A DNA stretch of 64,000 bases from Chaenocephalus aceratus (lineage: Eukaryota; Chordata; Actinopteri; Perciformes; Channichthyidae): positions 235,070 to 299,069 of the forward strand of contig JAMFTG010000113.1 in assembly GCA_023974075.1 (NCBI GenBank), written 5' to 3'. Numbering within the stretch: position 1 is the stretch's first letter; each line of letters begins with the position of its first letter. A model generated the notes under the pieces. The model was not told the origin of the DNA. It ran no database searches and saw only the letters and a list, made by a program, of their open reading frames with translations. Made by a program: the position numbers and the translations under genes. Below are positions 1-13,206 of the stretch, piece after piece.

Positions 1-2302
1 TCAAATCTCTGAATCTACTTTCCGCTTATACAGAATAACTGTAAACGTTTTTGTGCATGTTTTTCCCTGAAGTTGCTTCCTGTTAGGAAAGTCAGTTGTA
101 TGAGGAACCGTTAAGATACCCAACAATACAACGACATATGTCCAGCTGTTCATATGGTTGAGACTCTCTGTCGAATGGAGGAACCTCGCTTCACAATCAG
201 CTGGTTGATTTGTCTCACATTTTAACGTCTGATGGCATCTTTTCTCTCTTCTCTCCATTCTATACTTTCCCATTACGGCAACCCGATACGGTCCAGACAG
301 CCATTTGGGGTGTTACGATCTGATTGGTGTGCATCTTAGGTTAATCATTGCCTTCTGAATACCAAAGAACAACGATACAAGTCAACATTTTGAACTGGAG
401 AACCAGTCTGAGGCACCGTCGATGCATTTTCACGCCAGTTTGGTAAGAATGAGACGTGTTGCTACATTCACTAGATCCCTATTTTGAACGCCTGTCATTG
501 CTGCCCTACTCATTTAATGTGGATGAAACGTCCAGGAATCTAGCACTTGGATCATATTTGCAGACACACCAGCTGCTCTGTCTCAGTAGGAGGTTTCCAA
601 AGCTGCCAGAGAAGCAGCGTGAAACCAATGCATGTCTCCGGTTTATATACGTGTGAAAGTTACATATATTTTCTCGCTGTTACAATGCTTCACGTTATTC
701 TGGAATGCTGCTAATACCGTTGGTTCTTTGATTGGCGTGTCTGCCTGTTTTGACGAGCCATTCACTTTACGTACGAGCTAAGTGTCGGTGCAGATCGGGG
801 GCTAGACATCAGCCCTCGCTTTTGTCGCTTTTTGGACTACCTCTGCTCTGATACTCTGCTGTCGCCGACTGACATATTTAGGTGTGGCATTAGGGTCTGT
901 TATCTACCCTTTTCACAAATATGTCCAACAAACGCAAGGCAAGGCAAGTTCACTAATAAAGCTTGTTTCAACAATAAGGCAGTTCAAAGAGCTTTACGAT
1001 ATATTCTGCAACAGAAACCGATGATATAATGAAATCTGAATACGTTGAAAAAAGTCAGAAAAAGCCAATAGAATGGAAATAAAATTAGCTTAAAAAGGAC
1101 AAGACAGTTTTAAAGAACAATAGTACATGTTATAGGGCAGTGTAAGATATGAATAGTTATTTGATTTAATAAAAGGCAGTGGAAGAAAGAGAAAAATATT
1201 CCCAAAAAAACGTCTTTAGCGGAGTGAGGCTGCTTTGATTGGAGTTGCAGAAGACCTGCAGATTTTGCCGTTTTGATCCAGATATTGAGAATGAAAAAAC
1301 TGCTTCTCCATGTTTTCTTTTAGACTTCCGGCACAGAAAGCAGACCAAATGCATCCAAATATAATTCCATATCTTAACATTCTGTATTGGAGATTTCACT
1401 TCAACAACTGTGCTCTTCAAAAAAAACCTAAGGACTATTGCAGAGTTGACTTATATAAAAAAGTAAACACTTAATCTGTTTCTGTCCCTCTATAAATGTA
1501 TGTACTGCATGGGGGTTGTCGGTGCATGTATGTGATTGTACGTTGTGAGTGTGTGTGTGTTCTCGAGTGCCTGTGTGTGAATAATTGATGATTGTCAGGG
1601 GGTGCCGGCAGAGACACATTATCCTTCCTCCTCTCTGGGTTACTGTAGCGTGGAGGATGTGTTCCCCTCTGAGGCTGATAGCTTTATGATCAGGGAAGAG
1701 GGCTCAGGCTCGCTGGTCAAAGAGAAATGGCCTGGAGAAAACTCTGAGCCTGCAAACCCACCCGCTCGCTTGTCTTTTTGTATATCGCTGAGATGGTACC
1801 AGTTCCTACGCTAAAGGTTTTTTCTGTACAGCCAAAAGAAACGAATTGAAAAACTGAAGAAAACTGTAGCATTTCCAGTTCCACCTGATGACGTAAGTGT
1901 AATTGTTATAAATGTAGCTACAATTTCATTTAGCGGAGCAGAAAGGTGACATTTCCGCTAATAACATCAAAGTTAAATCGTAACATTTGATATTTTATGT
2001 CAGGAGCCATACCAGCACAGTACTGGCTGGATCCAACAAGTGTGCAATCAGACTCCAATCGGGCAGAAATTAGCATCTGGCATGATACTTCATTTAAAAA
2101 AAAAAAAGACATTGTTTGCGAGTTCAGGACGAACTTTGAGTCCCAAATGGAAAGACTTGCACACCAGAATTGTTGCTTTCTCCTTCCTTGTTGACAACTG
2201 TTAGCATTTGGCACCATTTTTCACGGAAGTCCCATCCTACGTCTTCACCTGCGAACATCACAAGCAATGAGTGGCCTGTGCTGCAGTGTGACGTTTTGTG
2301 TG
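1..2302. other. Unassigned sequence (slit1 intron 1 or 5' flank)
   Basis: No exon, RNA gene or bounded repeat is recognised. Open frames are short and lack domains. The Slit signal peptide/LRRNT exon is not here. Confidence 0.5.
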
Positions 2303-2310
2303 TCAATAAC

Positions 2311-2768
2311 CAGTGTTTCCGCCAGACCAGGGCTGAGAGGGCGTCCACCCCGAGAGCGCGGGGGGGGGGGCGTCACGTGACTTGAATTTGAATTGAGCCG
2401 TCCCTTATAGATAGGCTACTATCTCTTTACATATGCACACACACGCACCATTTTGAATCGCACCTTCCTTTATACTATCTTTACGTCTCCCTGCCGACAG
2501 GGACAACCCCTCCTTGCGTGGTCCTTGGAAGATGCAGCGGTGGTTTGTTTTTTCCCGTCACAGGAACGCGCTTTGCTGGCGCGAAAATAATCCCACCAGA
2601 CTCCTTTGCCCCTCCAACAGACGGATGTCCTTTTTTTCCTTTTCGTAATTTCAAGCGATTTAAAACTCGATCTTCTCTCAAATTATTTATTTGTTTGGAT
2701 GCCCGGGCGTTCCGAGCTGAATAAGAGCGTGACATGACGGCAAGACGCCCCCCCTGGCGGAAACGCTG
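2311..2768. mobile_element. hAT-type MITE with 8-bp target duplication
   Basis: Ends are inverted: cagtgtttccgccag on the left, and the right end read in reverse is cagcgtttccgccag. Flanks are tcaataac (2303-2310) and tcaatacc (2769-2776), a 7/8 match to an 8-bp hAT target-site duplication. The interior has no recognisable transposase. Confidence 0.7.
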
Positions 2769-3245
2769 TCAATACCTATGGCAGGAATTTGAGGCATTGC
2801 TGTCGGATAAACTGGAGTAGTGACTACATTGAAGTACACCGAAAATATATTTCCAAGCATCTTCGGTGTTATCTAGACATTCAGATATATCTAGACAACT
2901 CAGCCTCCCTCCTTATACAAGGGACCCTGAATTAGTTTGCTCCAAATATTGCAAAAACACTTCCCACGGATCAGAAGCGGGTCCTCCGGAAACCATGTCC
3001 TCTTTAATAATCTACATAACACATGTTCTACATTTGTCAAACGGACTATGACAGAAAGTACTTCCAAAGGAAACTCGTAGTGAGATCTGTGAACTGTCGA
3101 AATGAAACAGACCCTTTGTGTCCGGAAGGTTTTTCAGTGCTTTGACAGCGCGGTGATGGCTGCCTCATAAATCCAATGGGAATCTTCCGTTCCATTGAAT
3201 ATTGCAGAAAATAAGCTCTTTGGCAAACATGATACTTACGCCCTT

Positions 3246-3526
3246 CCACACGGCGGCGTGCGTTGAAGCTTCACGCTTCTGCCCATTCGCTTTGAATGGG
3301 GTGACGTCACGCTTCGCCGAACTGCATTCGCGTTGCTCGCTTCAAAAGTTGAGCAATGTTCAACTTTTGAAGCTTCGGCGGAGGCGTCAGCCAATCATAT
3401 GCCAGTACAAGCTCGAGCCAATCAAACCGCGTGCTTGTGTGTCCGGGGCGGGAGATTCATGTGATTGGTTGTTGGTCGAGTTTCAGACACGTTCACCGGC
3501 GAGCTTCAACGCACGCCGCCGTGTGG
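3246..3526. mobile_element. MITE family A, copy 1 (perfect 25-bp inverted ends)
   Basis: 3246-3270 and 3502-3526 are perfect reverse complements (ccacacggcggcgtgcgttg...). The middle holds a hairpin around cttcaaaagttgagc/ gttcaacttttgaag and a block shared with 58137-58438 (tgacgtcacgct, caatcaaaccgcgtgcttgt, ggggcgggagatt). No coding capacity. True ends may lie a few bases outside. Confidence 0.8.
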
Positions 3527-3550
3527 ACGCTGCGTTACGCATCTGTTAAG

Positions 3551-3812
3551 CAGGATCATCTCCACATGTGAACACCACTTTATGTGTTCTCAAATGTAAG
3601 TGCAGTCATCGGAAGGCAACGTTATAAACACTATGACCTACATCACGATCACATGACCTCCAAGTCACCGCAGCTGAGCGAAAGGCGGACTCATGTTCAT
3701 CTTGATGACATTTAGACACTTGTTAGCAACCACCCGCGGGATATTTAATGAAGTATTATATGTTGTGGAACAAAACGTTAACATCTCTTCGGCTTGCGTT
3801 AACCGCAGGCCT
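3551..3812 (+). mobile_element. Foldback-element family F, truncated copy
   Basis: Shares, in order, atctccacatgtg, tgacatttagacacttg, ttagcaaccac and gaacaaaacgtta with 42161-42345, and in reverse with the full-length foldback element at 14456-15157. Confidence 0.5.
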
Positions 3813-4888
3813 TATTTCAACCAACTGACCAAAAGTACTTGAAGACAAAGGGAGCAAAAGTGACAAAGCACTGAATCATCTCCGGGTCTCAAGACGTATT
3901 CCTGCAGCATTGGATTCCATTGTACCCCCATGGTATTGGGATGGCAACAGACATTTCAGAGACCTCAAAAACCTTCCCATGGTTGTTCTGCGATGTGTGT
4001 GAACTGACCCTCCATGAGCAAATGACCAATGCCGGGTTACTCCGTGCATGTACACACAGCCGGCGTGACCTCTGCTCAGACGGTCTGCCATCCTGCAGAC
4101 TCAGACAGTAACTCATTACATAGCTATTTGTTAGAGGGCTTGTCTCCAATTAGCATGTAAAGTGATCTGAGTGTGTGTGTCAGCTGGACAGCTAGCCACT
4201 GGGGGAAGGAGAGCAAGTGGGGGTGTGTGAGAGAGAAGCGGAGTGTGTGGACAGTATTCCCTGGGAGACGGGCAGCAATAAGAGGGTCGTTTATCAAGGT
4301 GACTGCAGTCAAACCAAACACCCCCTCCTCGTTGGATTGTCATGGCAACACTGAAAAATGGATGCCCCTTTGGGCCATGATGAGCATGGTTATTTGAGCT
4401 GAGAAAAAGGGGAAAGGGAGTGTGAGAGAATCTGTGAAGTGAATGCACTGGTATTCGAGGAAAGAATGGACTTACAGCCAACGTTTCTTGTCAATTACTT
4501 AGCAATCCTTTATGTGAACTAAAGAAAAGTCATACATTTATCATTGTTAGGAAGTTTTGGAATAAAACCCAGACTCGTTGTAACCTTCTTTCACCCAGAT
4601 ATTATGTCTCCTGCTCAGAGACCACACTCTTAACCAGTTCTACAAGTTTATAGTTGACAAGCATAGGGCCGTTTGCAAAAAAAAGCTGCTGATCGTGCAC
4701 AATCGTCCCTTTAATAAAAAAAAAAAAAAAAAAAAAAGTTTTGATTGTCGCCTGGACCTTTGCGGGTCATTTTCTGCAGTTTTAAATAAGTCAACAGTTT
4801 ACTACAATTATTACGACTTGTTGTTCTGGGAAATATATACTTTTTAAAATCTCCTGTGGTTTGCTAGGGTTTAGGAAGTAGTATTAGC
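3813..4888. other. Unassigned sequence
   Basis: Apart from a 23-nt A run at 4716-4738, I see no gene or bounded repeat. Confidence 0.5.
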
Positions 4889-4889
4889 A

Positions 4890-5252
4890 TAAAGGTGGGG
4901 TAGGTAATTCACTTCAGAAACACTTGTTGCTATATTCCATGGACATGCTCTCAACATCCCGATAGCAATGAATATATATATTTATTTTTTTTAGTCAATT
5001 TATTGAACATGTCAGAAACAAAAAATATAACAATAATATATATATATATATTCTCTTTTTTTCTTTTTTTTCACTCAGATTAATAATTATAACAAAGTAC
5101 CAAAAAAACAAATAATAACAAACAAACAAAAAAAAATAAAAATAATAATAATTTTCAGATAGTCTGAAGTACTTTGACAATACATTTTAAACGTATTTTC
5201 AAACTCTAGCGCTCTCGAGCTGGTTTCTCCATTCTTACCTACCCTACCTTTA
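4890..5252. mobile_element. MITE family B, copy 1 (TA target)
   Basis: Starts taaaggtggggtaggtaatt and ends with the inverted form (cttacctaccctaccttta). It shares atattccatgg and aacatcccgatagcaatgaa with copies at 24005-24389 and 62995-63310. The centre of this copy is replaced by an AT-rich stretch (about 4975-5170). A TA duplication fits a Tc1/mariner-type origin. Confidence 0.7.
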
Positions 5253-6114
5253 ATATTTTAATAACTAGACTAGGTGGGTGGGCATGACTTGTACTACTGC
5301 TCTTCTTGATGCACAATTTATTTGTTCATATCATAGAATTTTAAGGTCAACACTTTCAATGCTTCGTTGGATTAAGCAGTTCAACTCCTCTCTGGTAGAA
5401 TAAATACATACAGTTTAAAGTGAACAGTTTATACGATATGATATTTAATAAACATACTGTATCTGTACATGTTTGATACTCAAGCGCTTCCCGTTGTACC
5501 TCCTGCTGCTTCGCTCTGAATGTAGGACATGGACAGGAAACGTTTAAACAGACTGTCGACGTGTGAAAGTGTGAGAAAGTGCAGGTCGAGGTCTGTGTCG
5601 GACTCTGATGTTTTATCTTCCTGTATCTCAGGGAGCGAGAGGTGTGTGTGCTCCATCAATGCAGAGTTCCTGGAAACTCACACCTCAAACATAAATATCT
5701 GAAGCGGCGTGAATCAGAGCTACACACAGCAGTCCCACACTGCAAACTGAGAAAAACACACTCCAACGCTCTCTGTTTATTTATTTTCCTATATGTCTTA
5801 TCAGAAAAGTATTTATGAAGCTACATGTGTGTTTGTGTTGGGTTCCATTGTATATATTTAGCCGCCAATGAGGCAACTAATTACCGGACTAACTAATTAC
5901 TGGCAATCAACAAGTGGTTTATTTTTTAAGTTCATTAAAGGCCAACAACTATTCACAATTTAAAGATATAGTAATGTCGTTTTGAGTAGAGATTGAAGTC
6001 TCTCTCTCTGGGTATTGTAATCCGAGTTTTGATGTGCTTGGTTAATATCAGCCATGTATGCATGCGAGTCCATGTGTGTTGGCTCCAATGTAGAGCTAAT
6101 GGCCGCCGCTCCCC
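5253..6114. other. Unassigned sequence
   Basis: AT-rich spacer; no exon, RNA or bounded repeat recognised. Confidence 0.5.
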
Positions 6115-6125
6115 CACTCTTACAG

Positions 6126-6548
6126 TATGTTAAACCGTGCACCCCAGCACGTGCACTCCGCTCGGCATCGGCCAAACGGCTCGCTGCAACCCTCGCTGCG
6201 AAGGGGACCCAAGTTCCCATCAGCTAAAACACGTGGGTTTGCTATCCTGGCTCCAAGATGGTGGAATGAGCTCCCATTGACATCAGGACAGCAGAAAGCT
6301 CACACACCTTCCAGACTGAAAACTCATCTCTTTCGACTCCACCTCGAGCGATAGAACTGCTAACAAAGCACTTATATACTAACAAAGGACTGGCTTATCT
6401 AAAGCCGGTTGAGTAGCACTTGAAATGTTTTTGCTCTATGAAACCTGATGTACTTTATGATTCTGTTTTCTTCAAGTTTGTATTTTGTTATTCGAACGCT
6501 TATTGTAAGTCGCTTTGGATAAAAGCGTCAGCTAAATGAAATGTTATG
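6126..6548 (+). mobile_element. L2-like LINE, 5'-truncated 3' end
   Basis: Near-identical to the 3' end of the element ending at about 27590. It encodes the last part of the ORF2 product (GFAILAPRWWNELP) and ends with the L2-type tail gtaagtcgctttggataaaa. Only about 420 bp remain. Confidence 0.8.
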
Positions 6549-7042
6549 TTGCAGTTACTGATGAAAAAGTTTTCCCAACTGATGGAATTGTCCCCCAAAA
6601 TGTAGCGGCCACCCCTTCAAGCCCTTCTGAGGCTAAAGATGTGCGCTCTTATGTCAGCGTTGCATTGCTTTGTCACTGTTAGCAACGTCAGCTGCTAGCC
6701 ACCGGGTCAGCTATACCTCCACGGTGAGAACTGTGAGGAGGCAATCCCTCAGTCTTAGATCTGCTCTGAATTCTACTCAAAGCAATACTAAAAATGAATT
6801 TGAAAAACAAAACGGAAACACAACTTCATGAAACGGTGTCCATTTTACTCGAGATGATCCATAGATGTGAAGGTCTTTCATCGGTAACCATCAACGGTCA
6901 GATCTGTCGACTACCCTGAGAACCTGGACATTGTTTTAATACAAAGACATGGTTTAATTTTCTTTAAAGCTCAAAAGATTCCTAGAAATCATTTCGTAGA
7001 AGTGGAGAAACGCCAGTACTAATTGGTAGAATAAGAAGAAGG

Positions 7043-7204
7043 GTGGTGGTGGCGAAGTCGATAGGGACTTGGTTTGGCAACTGGAAGGTCACCAGTTCAA
7101 GTCCTGAAAAGACCAAGTGCTACCGAGGTGTCCCTGAGCAAGGCACCGTTCCCTACACTGTTTCACTATCACTCGCTAGTCCTCGTCTCCCTTTCTCTCT
7201 CAGT

Positions 7205-7205
<1 letters not shown>
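7043..7205 (+). mobile_element. tRNA-derived SINE fragment
   Basis: Contains an A-box-like tggcgaagtcg at 7050-7060 and a B-box-like agttcaagtcc at 7094-7104, then cctgagcaaggcacc, a segment common in fish SINEs. The body continues into a (CA)n tract. A reverse copy of its 3' part lies at about 31386-31440. It is not a functional tRNA: no acceptor stem is evident. Confidence 0.6.
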
Positions 7206-7280
<75 letters not shown>

Positions 7281-7362
7281 GACAGGCTCACACCAGACAG
7301 ATAATCCTCCGGCATGCTCTTCCACACACACACACACACACACACACCACACACACACACAC
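7206..7362. repeat. (CA)n microsatellites with interrupting unit
   Basis: (CA)n at 7206-7277 and about 7322-7362, separated by gctcacaccagacagataat followed by cctccggcatg. The same interrupter occurs in reverse after the (GT)n tract at 23211-23250. Confidence 0.9.
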
Positions 7363-8304
7363 TCTTGTTTCCCAGTTTCATTAGCAATTACTGCCACCTC
7401 GGCCTCCCATCTCTCTCTCTGTCCATCTCTTATAATCATCTCACCATTTCCCCCGCAGCCTCTCAGTGGGGAAGACGCCGCTAATGAAGTGTCATTAGAC
7501 GTGAGTGTGTGTGGTGGGTGTGTGCGTGTGTGTGTGGTCTCTAATATCAGTCACATCCACCGTGCTGCATCGGGAGAACGCAAAGAAAAGAAAGGAGGAG
7601 AAGGGGGAATGAAGAGTGTTTGAGGCTATCAGGGGGACAATGAGGAAGACGAGGGTGAACATAAAGAAGAGAACTGGTGATGGGAAGGAGGGAGAGATGA
7701 TGATAGGAAAGAGTGTTTGGAGGAGAAAGGGAGGGGAGGAGGAAAAGAACATTGCTTTTACATCTGCACTGCAGCCTGGTGTTGACTCGGTGATATTTCA
7801 CACGGCACGTTACAGGAGTTCTCTTTCCTGGTCAGAGCGGGAGGATATCTGCTGTGTGCTGGACGGATGTCGGTCGTGGTCAGATGTCGGTCCAAATGAA
7901 GCACCATTTACAAACCTCCCGCTCAGTCACATCTTGTACTGATTGCTCTCTTCTCACGTGACCAAACAAAGGAAGAACCCACCCAGGTTTCCCAGAATGG
8001 CTCTGAATATGTCTTCAAAAGGGTTAGTGGGTTTGGAGCAGTTACCATGGACTTAATAGTTTTCTGTCCTGATGGTGTGTTTGACTTTGTTTGAGAACGG
8101 GGGTTCCCTACCCAAGATGGCCCTGACAGGGTGTGATCCGGATCACGGCTCTGCGGTGGGGTTTGTCAGGACTGAATCCAAACTACAGAAACAAGGTTTT
8201 TAGATTCAAGATTTCACTCGCAGTCCTTCGTCAGACCAGCTGCCAAACTGCACCACCAATGATCAAGTAAGAAAAGCAGCATTTGAGACCTGCAATATCT
8301 ACAG

Positions 8305-8832
8305 CAGCGGTGTCTAGCTCAATTTCAGCATTGAGGTTGCACTCAACGGGCCGGTTGTAACTTTAAGACTATATACACTACTTTTATCCAAAGCGACTTA
8401 CATTCTCAATACTGAGGGCAATTTGGGGTGAAGGGTCTCAGGGACACAACGACATGCTGACTGCAGTGGGGTTTGAACCTGTGCCCCCCTGATCCCAACA
8501 CCAACGCACTAATCCACTGCGCCACACGCCTACATAAATAAACATATAAAATAATCTATTATATTACATTATTGCCTCTGCATTGGATTATTATCGGATA
8601 GGGGAATAACTTCATAATTAACTACGTCTGAAAGCAGAAGTGCAAATAATTGCAAATCTCTTCAGTGCGCTTGTCACAAAATGAGATGCATTGTGGGGCA
8701 TGTAGTTTATGGACATCGTGCTTCTGTAAAGTGGCATGAAACCTTATAATAAACGTATTATATTTTTGCGGGCCAAATAAAATGAAGTCGGGGTCCGGAT
8801 TTGGCCCCCGGGCCTTGAGTTTGACACCCCTG
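8305..8832. mobile_element. hAT-type element with a SINE inserted in it
   Basis: Left end cagcggtgtctagctcaa; right end in reverse caggggtgtcaaactcaagg. Flanks atctacag (8297-8304) and atctatag (8833-8840) match 7/8, an 8-bp hAT duplication. The interior carries a tRNA-SINE at 8382-8531. Confidence 0.75.
8382..8531 (-). mobile_element. tRNA-derived SINE with L2-type tail
   Basis: Read on the minus strand: gtggcgcagtgg (A box), then ggttcaaacccc (B box), ending gtaagtcgctttggataaaa, the same tail as the L2 elements here. This is the standard design of a SINE mobilised by an L2 partner. Confidence 0.8.
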
Positions 8833-8840
8833 ATCTATAG

Positions 8841-11129
8841 GCTATGATGACATGTGCGAAGACAGAGGGCTCACATCTGTTTTGGTGAAAGATTTTCTTG
8901 CCTTAATATCTGTTTATAGTCGTACAATCCTGTCTTTGAGTGTTACAACATGTTGTAAACATTGTGTTTGGCTAAGCCTGGAGTTCCTGTTGTGAAATGA
9001 CTTGTCAGTTTATTACTTACGAGGACCATTAACATGCTTTTCTACAATCCCCAAATGTTTAATTCAGAAAAATATGCATTCTCCATCATTGCATACATTT
9101 GTTTGCGCTATAAGGTTTAAGGCATTGCCGTTTATGATACTCGTCAGGTCTTACAACTCAACCCTTGTGACACGTTTCTGTTGCTCCCGGAAGACGATTG
9201 AGTTTAGAGGCCCGTCTCTTATCCTGGATCAGTGCTTCTGCTCTCTGTCCGTCTCTTATCTTTATTTCTCTCTCTCTAACCACACCACGTATCTCATCAT
9301 CTTCCTCCGCGGCCCCCTCCTGTTCTCCCTCCATGTCCGATCCAACAGTGGAGAGCAGAGCGGATCAACTGCCTCGCTGCCCACTGAGGCTGTGTGTGTG
9401 TGTGTGTGGGTGTGTGTGTATGTGTGTGTGTGTGTGTGTGTGGGTGTGTGTGAGACGCGTTCTGCTTTAATGAGCTATTGTTTGGCAGAGTCGCCACTCG
9501 AGGGGAGTCTGTCGCTCAGCTGACCCCTGACCCCGCCATGCTGCACAAAACTCGATTAACCACGCCTCATCAGCGCTGTGTTTGTGTTCATCCTTCGCCT
9601 CGTGTCTCTCCCTTCCCCTCAGACCAATCTCACGAGGATTCTGCAATAAGTGGCTGATATGTTCCCGACTTAGCGTGTGTCCGAGGATCGCTTTGATAGT
9701 GTGTGACAATATGGCCATCGCTCGCTTTACATCTCTCTCCCCGCTCTGGCTTTTTCTGCCAGTGCGGTCGAACTGTCAGGGTAACTTCACACACATCCAG
9801 GCAGTGATTCTGGACCCGTCTCCATCCATCCTCCCCTCCCTCAATCCCGGCCAATCGCCTGCTTCTGCTCGCCCTTAGTCTCTAAGAAATACCTCTTCTA
9901 CCAGCTTCGGACTGTAAGACCTCCACATATGTTATTTTGTTCCCACTGGGATGATATTATTTTACCTTGGAACATTTCCCATTCCCAAATGTCTTTGTAT
10001 CGACTGTAGAGGAGCAATCTGCCGGGCCAGTGGGAGTTACATTGTGCAGAACAAGGCCACTACTTGAAGTGAGAGCCAAGGCAAACCATGCCATGATTCT
10101 CTGTGCCAAACTTCAACTAGATTGAACACTTTGGGTGGACACACTGGGCAGGATTACATGAGTCCATTGCCAATCAATAAATACCTACTATACTGTGGAG
10201 TGGTGACTTCTCGTTGTGCTACTTAACTCTCCAATGTAGCTCAATCCTCATAAGACGGAGGAGGCGGCCGGTTAAACCAAATTAAAGTCAGATTTTCCCA
10301 ACGTATAGTCTTTAGTATTCTCGTTAGGCTTCTGATAAACCTCACTACTTTGACTTACATGCTGTGTACCCTTGGTGGATTGAGCACTACTGGTTTGCAA
10401 AATACAGTCAAACCTGTCAATAGTGGGAGGAGCTTATCAGGCCCAGAAACACAACGCTGTTCAACATGACACTCTTTTATAATGAGAAGTTAAGCGTTTT
10501 CCAACACCAAATAATAGGAGATAAGGTCATTACGTTAAATGTTTTTTTTAGTTGCCTTCCGAGCGAAATGGGAACTTCTCCAGGGGGACTTTGTGGTGTC
10601 AACAGAGAGGATTTGACCCACATTGGCTTTCTAGTACACACACAAACCGCGCACAGACTCTCAGGTGGTCAAATTCGTTTTGTTTAGCACCAAATCCCCT
10701 CCTTGCTCTAAAGTAGCAAAGAAACAAAAATCGGGACAACTTAGAACTTAAAAGATCACTTTGTAGGTTAAACATTTAATCTTTTACTTTCGTCAGCCAA
10801 ACATTTATTTTGCTCGCTAACTGTAGATTTGTCCCAGCATCATTTGTCTTATATAGAAACGTATAACATCTTTCAATGTACAAACGGTTACATGATTATT
10901 GTGCTAGAATCATGTATACATTGCGAACCCTAGCCTTCACCTTAAATTCATAAAAGAGAAATGGGAACATACGGGGAAAGTATTTATTGAAAGCCAAAAT
11001 CTTCTTTGCAAAGGTCCTGTTCACACACCCAACCCACAGCATCCACTCTCTCTCCGCTTCTCTCTCTCTCCCCTTTATACTAGGACACACTCGTCTCCAC
11101 CCTTTACAGTAGTACAGGAACATGACACT

Positions 11130-11209
<80 letters not shown>

Positions 11210-11815
11210 ACGCACACAAGGTTCAGTTACCTCTCCTTCTACAAAGCCTCGTGGGAAGAATGACATCATCCCCTCTCTTTCTCCGCAGCTGTCAATCAAA
11301 GCAGACAATGAGGTTGAAGGGTTAAATCTCTCCTGATGGAGCAACCTGTACCACTGTGTTGAAAAGAGAGCATGTCTAAGTGCAATATCACATTACACAC
11401 ACACTTTTGACATAAAGTGTGTGTTCAAAATGTCTGAAGCCTCAGTGAGTGACTTGGAATGAGTCATTTTTCAGATAGCTGTTAAAAAATGTAATGAACA
11501 TTATACTAAAACAAAATGTTCAGTGTTGGGAGGGTTTTCTAAAAAGGTATTTAGTCGTAAAAATGCTAGTTACCAGTACAAATCTAATCTGAGTTTCACA
11601 ATATAAATGAAATGTAACCTGATTACTTTCCGTCACTTTTGGATAACCTCAATATCAAATGCAAAGCAAAGGTGAGGTGGTTTTCTGGAAGTATCTTTGT
11701 AATTACATTTTTTTATCATTTCATATTCCAGCTCTTCCTCAAAAAACATGTTTTGGATATCACGCCATTCACATTTTTTATTTACATTTTAAAATAAATG
11801 TATTTCTACCCCGAG
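8841..11815. other. Unassigned sequence with two microsatellites
   Basis: No exon recognised. It holds a (GT)n tract at about 9393-9450 and a (CA)n tract at 11131-11207. The rest is unique-looking intronic or flanking sequence. Confidence 0.5.
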
Positions 11816-12393
11816 CTTCCATAAGTGGGTCACAAATGACCCGCATGCATTTCGGATCCTCTGGGAACCTTTGATTCTTATCACCTGTTGCTGTCAGGAA
11901 TACATTCACTGTGACACACAGACGACATCACAAGTGACACCTCTCGGAAGATTATTTTACACGGCAAGATCTGATACCTGGCAGTATAATAATAATAATA
12001 CATTATATTTGTATAGGGCTTTTCAAGGACTCTACATCGCTTTACAATATAAGGGAAGGTTAGGGTGGGGGGGGTATAGGACTATCAAACCTGATCAACC
12101 GGCATGGATTGATGGGGGGGGGGCTATGAGTAGACAAGAGGAGAAGAGATGAGTTTTGGAAAGGGACTGGAATACTGTGAGGGTCTCAGAATAGCAGAGA
12201 TCTTTGCATCGATATGTTCAAAACGCTTTTTCAAAATGTAATTTTTTTTTTTTTAAATTATAAATAGTGAAAAATTAAATATCAAATATTGCTAGTGTGA
12301 ACCAAAATATAATAATATAAATATTATACAAGTGATTTTTCTTAACCAAAATGGCATAAAAACACATTATTCTTTTTGACCCACTTATGGAAG
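11816..12393. mobile_element. MITE with cttccataagtgggtca ends
   Basis: The first 17 bases (cttccataagtgggtca) are the reverse complement of the last 17 (tgacccacttatggaag). An (AAT)n-led tatttgtatagggctttt block sits inside (about 11987-12055). No coding capacity. Confidence 0.75.
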
Positions 12394-12416
12394 AGTGTAG
12401 GGTCCAGGGGTTAGAC

Positions 12417-13206
12417 CAGTGGTTCCCAAACTTTCTCAGTCGGGACCCCCTTGGGTATTGGAAATATTTTCGGGACCCCCCAAACCGGTTCCCATCTATA
12501 TTGGTAGGATTAATTGTATATTGTTGTAAAAACATTACATTTTCTCTGCTAATAATAAGAAGATACAAAGTTCAACTATAATTGTATATTTTATTATGGA
12601 TTACACATGAACTAACGTGCTTGTAATAGATACTGTGAATTAATTTGGCCTAATTAAAACTGGTTGGCCTTCTTCCCTGAGTAGTAGATTTTTAAATTCA
12701 AATTTCTTTAAGGAAAATATATTAATTAACTACTATTTCTACTTCAGGTTGCAAACGATCACATCACTTTACCATTCCTATTCCACACTAGCTTATCAAT
12801 GACTTGTGTGTGTGCTTGCTTTCCCTCGCAGATCTTCTCAAAGCGGGGCTGTTGTTTTGAGACTGCCCCTCTCAGTTCACTCTCAATGTTCAGCTTTGAT
12901 CTGTGTTTCGTTTTGATGGCAGCAACAGCAGAAAAAGCCTATCTCACACAAGTAATGTTGCAAAAGGCAGCATTATGCCCACAGCTCTCTGACCAATGAG
13001 ATATTTTCGAGCAGTGTTTGTTTACAATTGAATAATAACAATACATTTGATTTATATAGGTGCACTCTAAAAACAAATCTCAAAATCTCAAGGTGCTTCA
13101 CAAAGCTAGAAGGAGAAAATAATAAAATAAAAAAATCTTCCCGCGACCCCCCTGCAGTACCTCCGCGACCCACCAGGTGTCGCGCCCCACAGTTTGAAAA
13201 CCACTG
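12417..13206 (-). mobile_element. hAT element with transposase relic and perfect 8-bp target duplication
   Basis: Inverted ends cagtggttcccaaac / cagtggttttcaaac (right end reversed) flanked by identical ggttagac at 12409-12416 and 13207-13214. On the minus strand at about 12795-12960 is a decayed C-terminal hAT transposase segment (FSAVAAIKTKHRSKLNI, then PRFEKICEGKQA) with a one-base frameshift just upstream. It resembles ZBED5-like hAT transposases. Confidence 0.85.

Noticed and set aside
7043..7120. tRNA gene
   Set aside because: A and B boxes are present but no cloverleaf or acceptor stem; the 3' part is SINE sequence.
9002..9523. 173-codon + strand frame
   Set aside because: Runs into a GT tract, low-complexity, no homology recognised.
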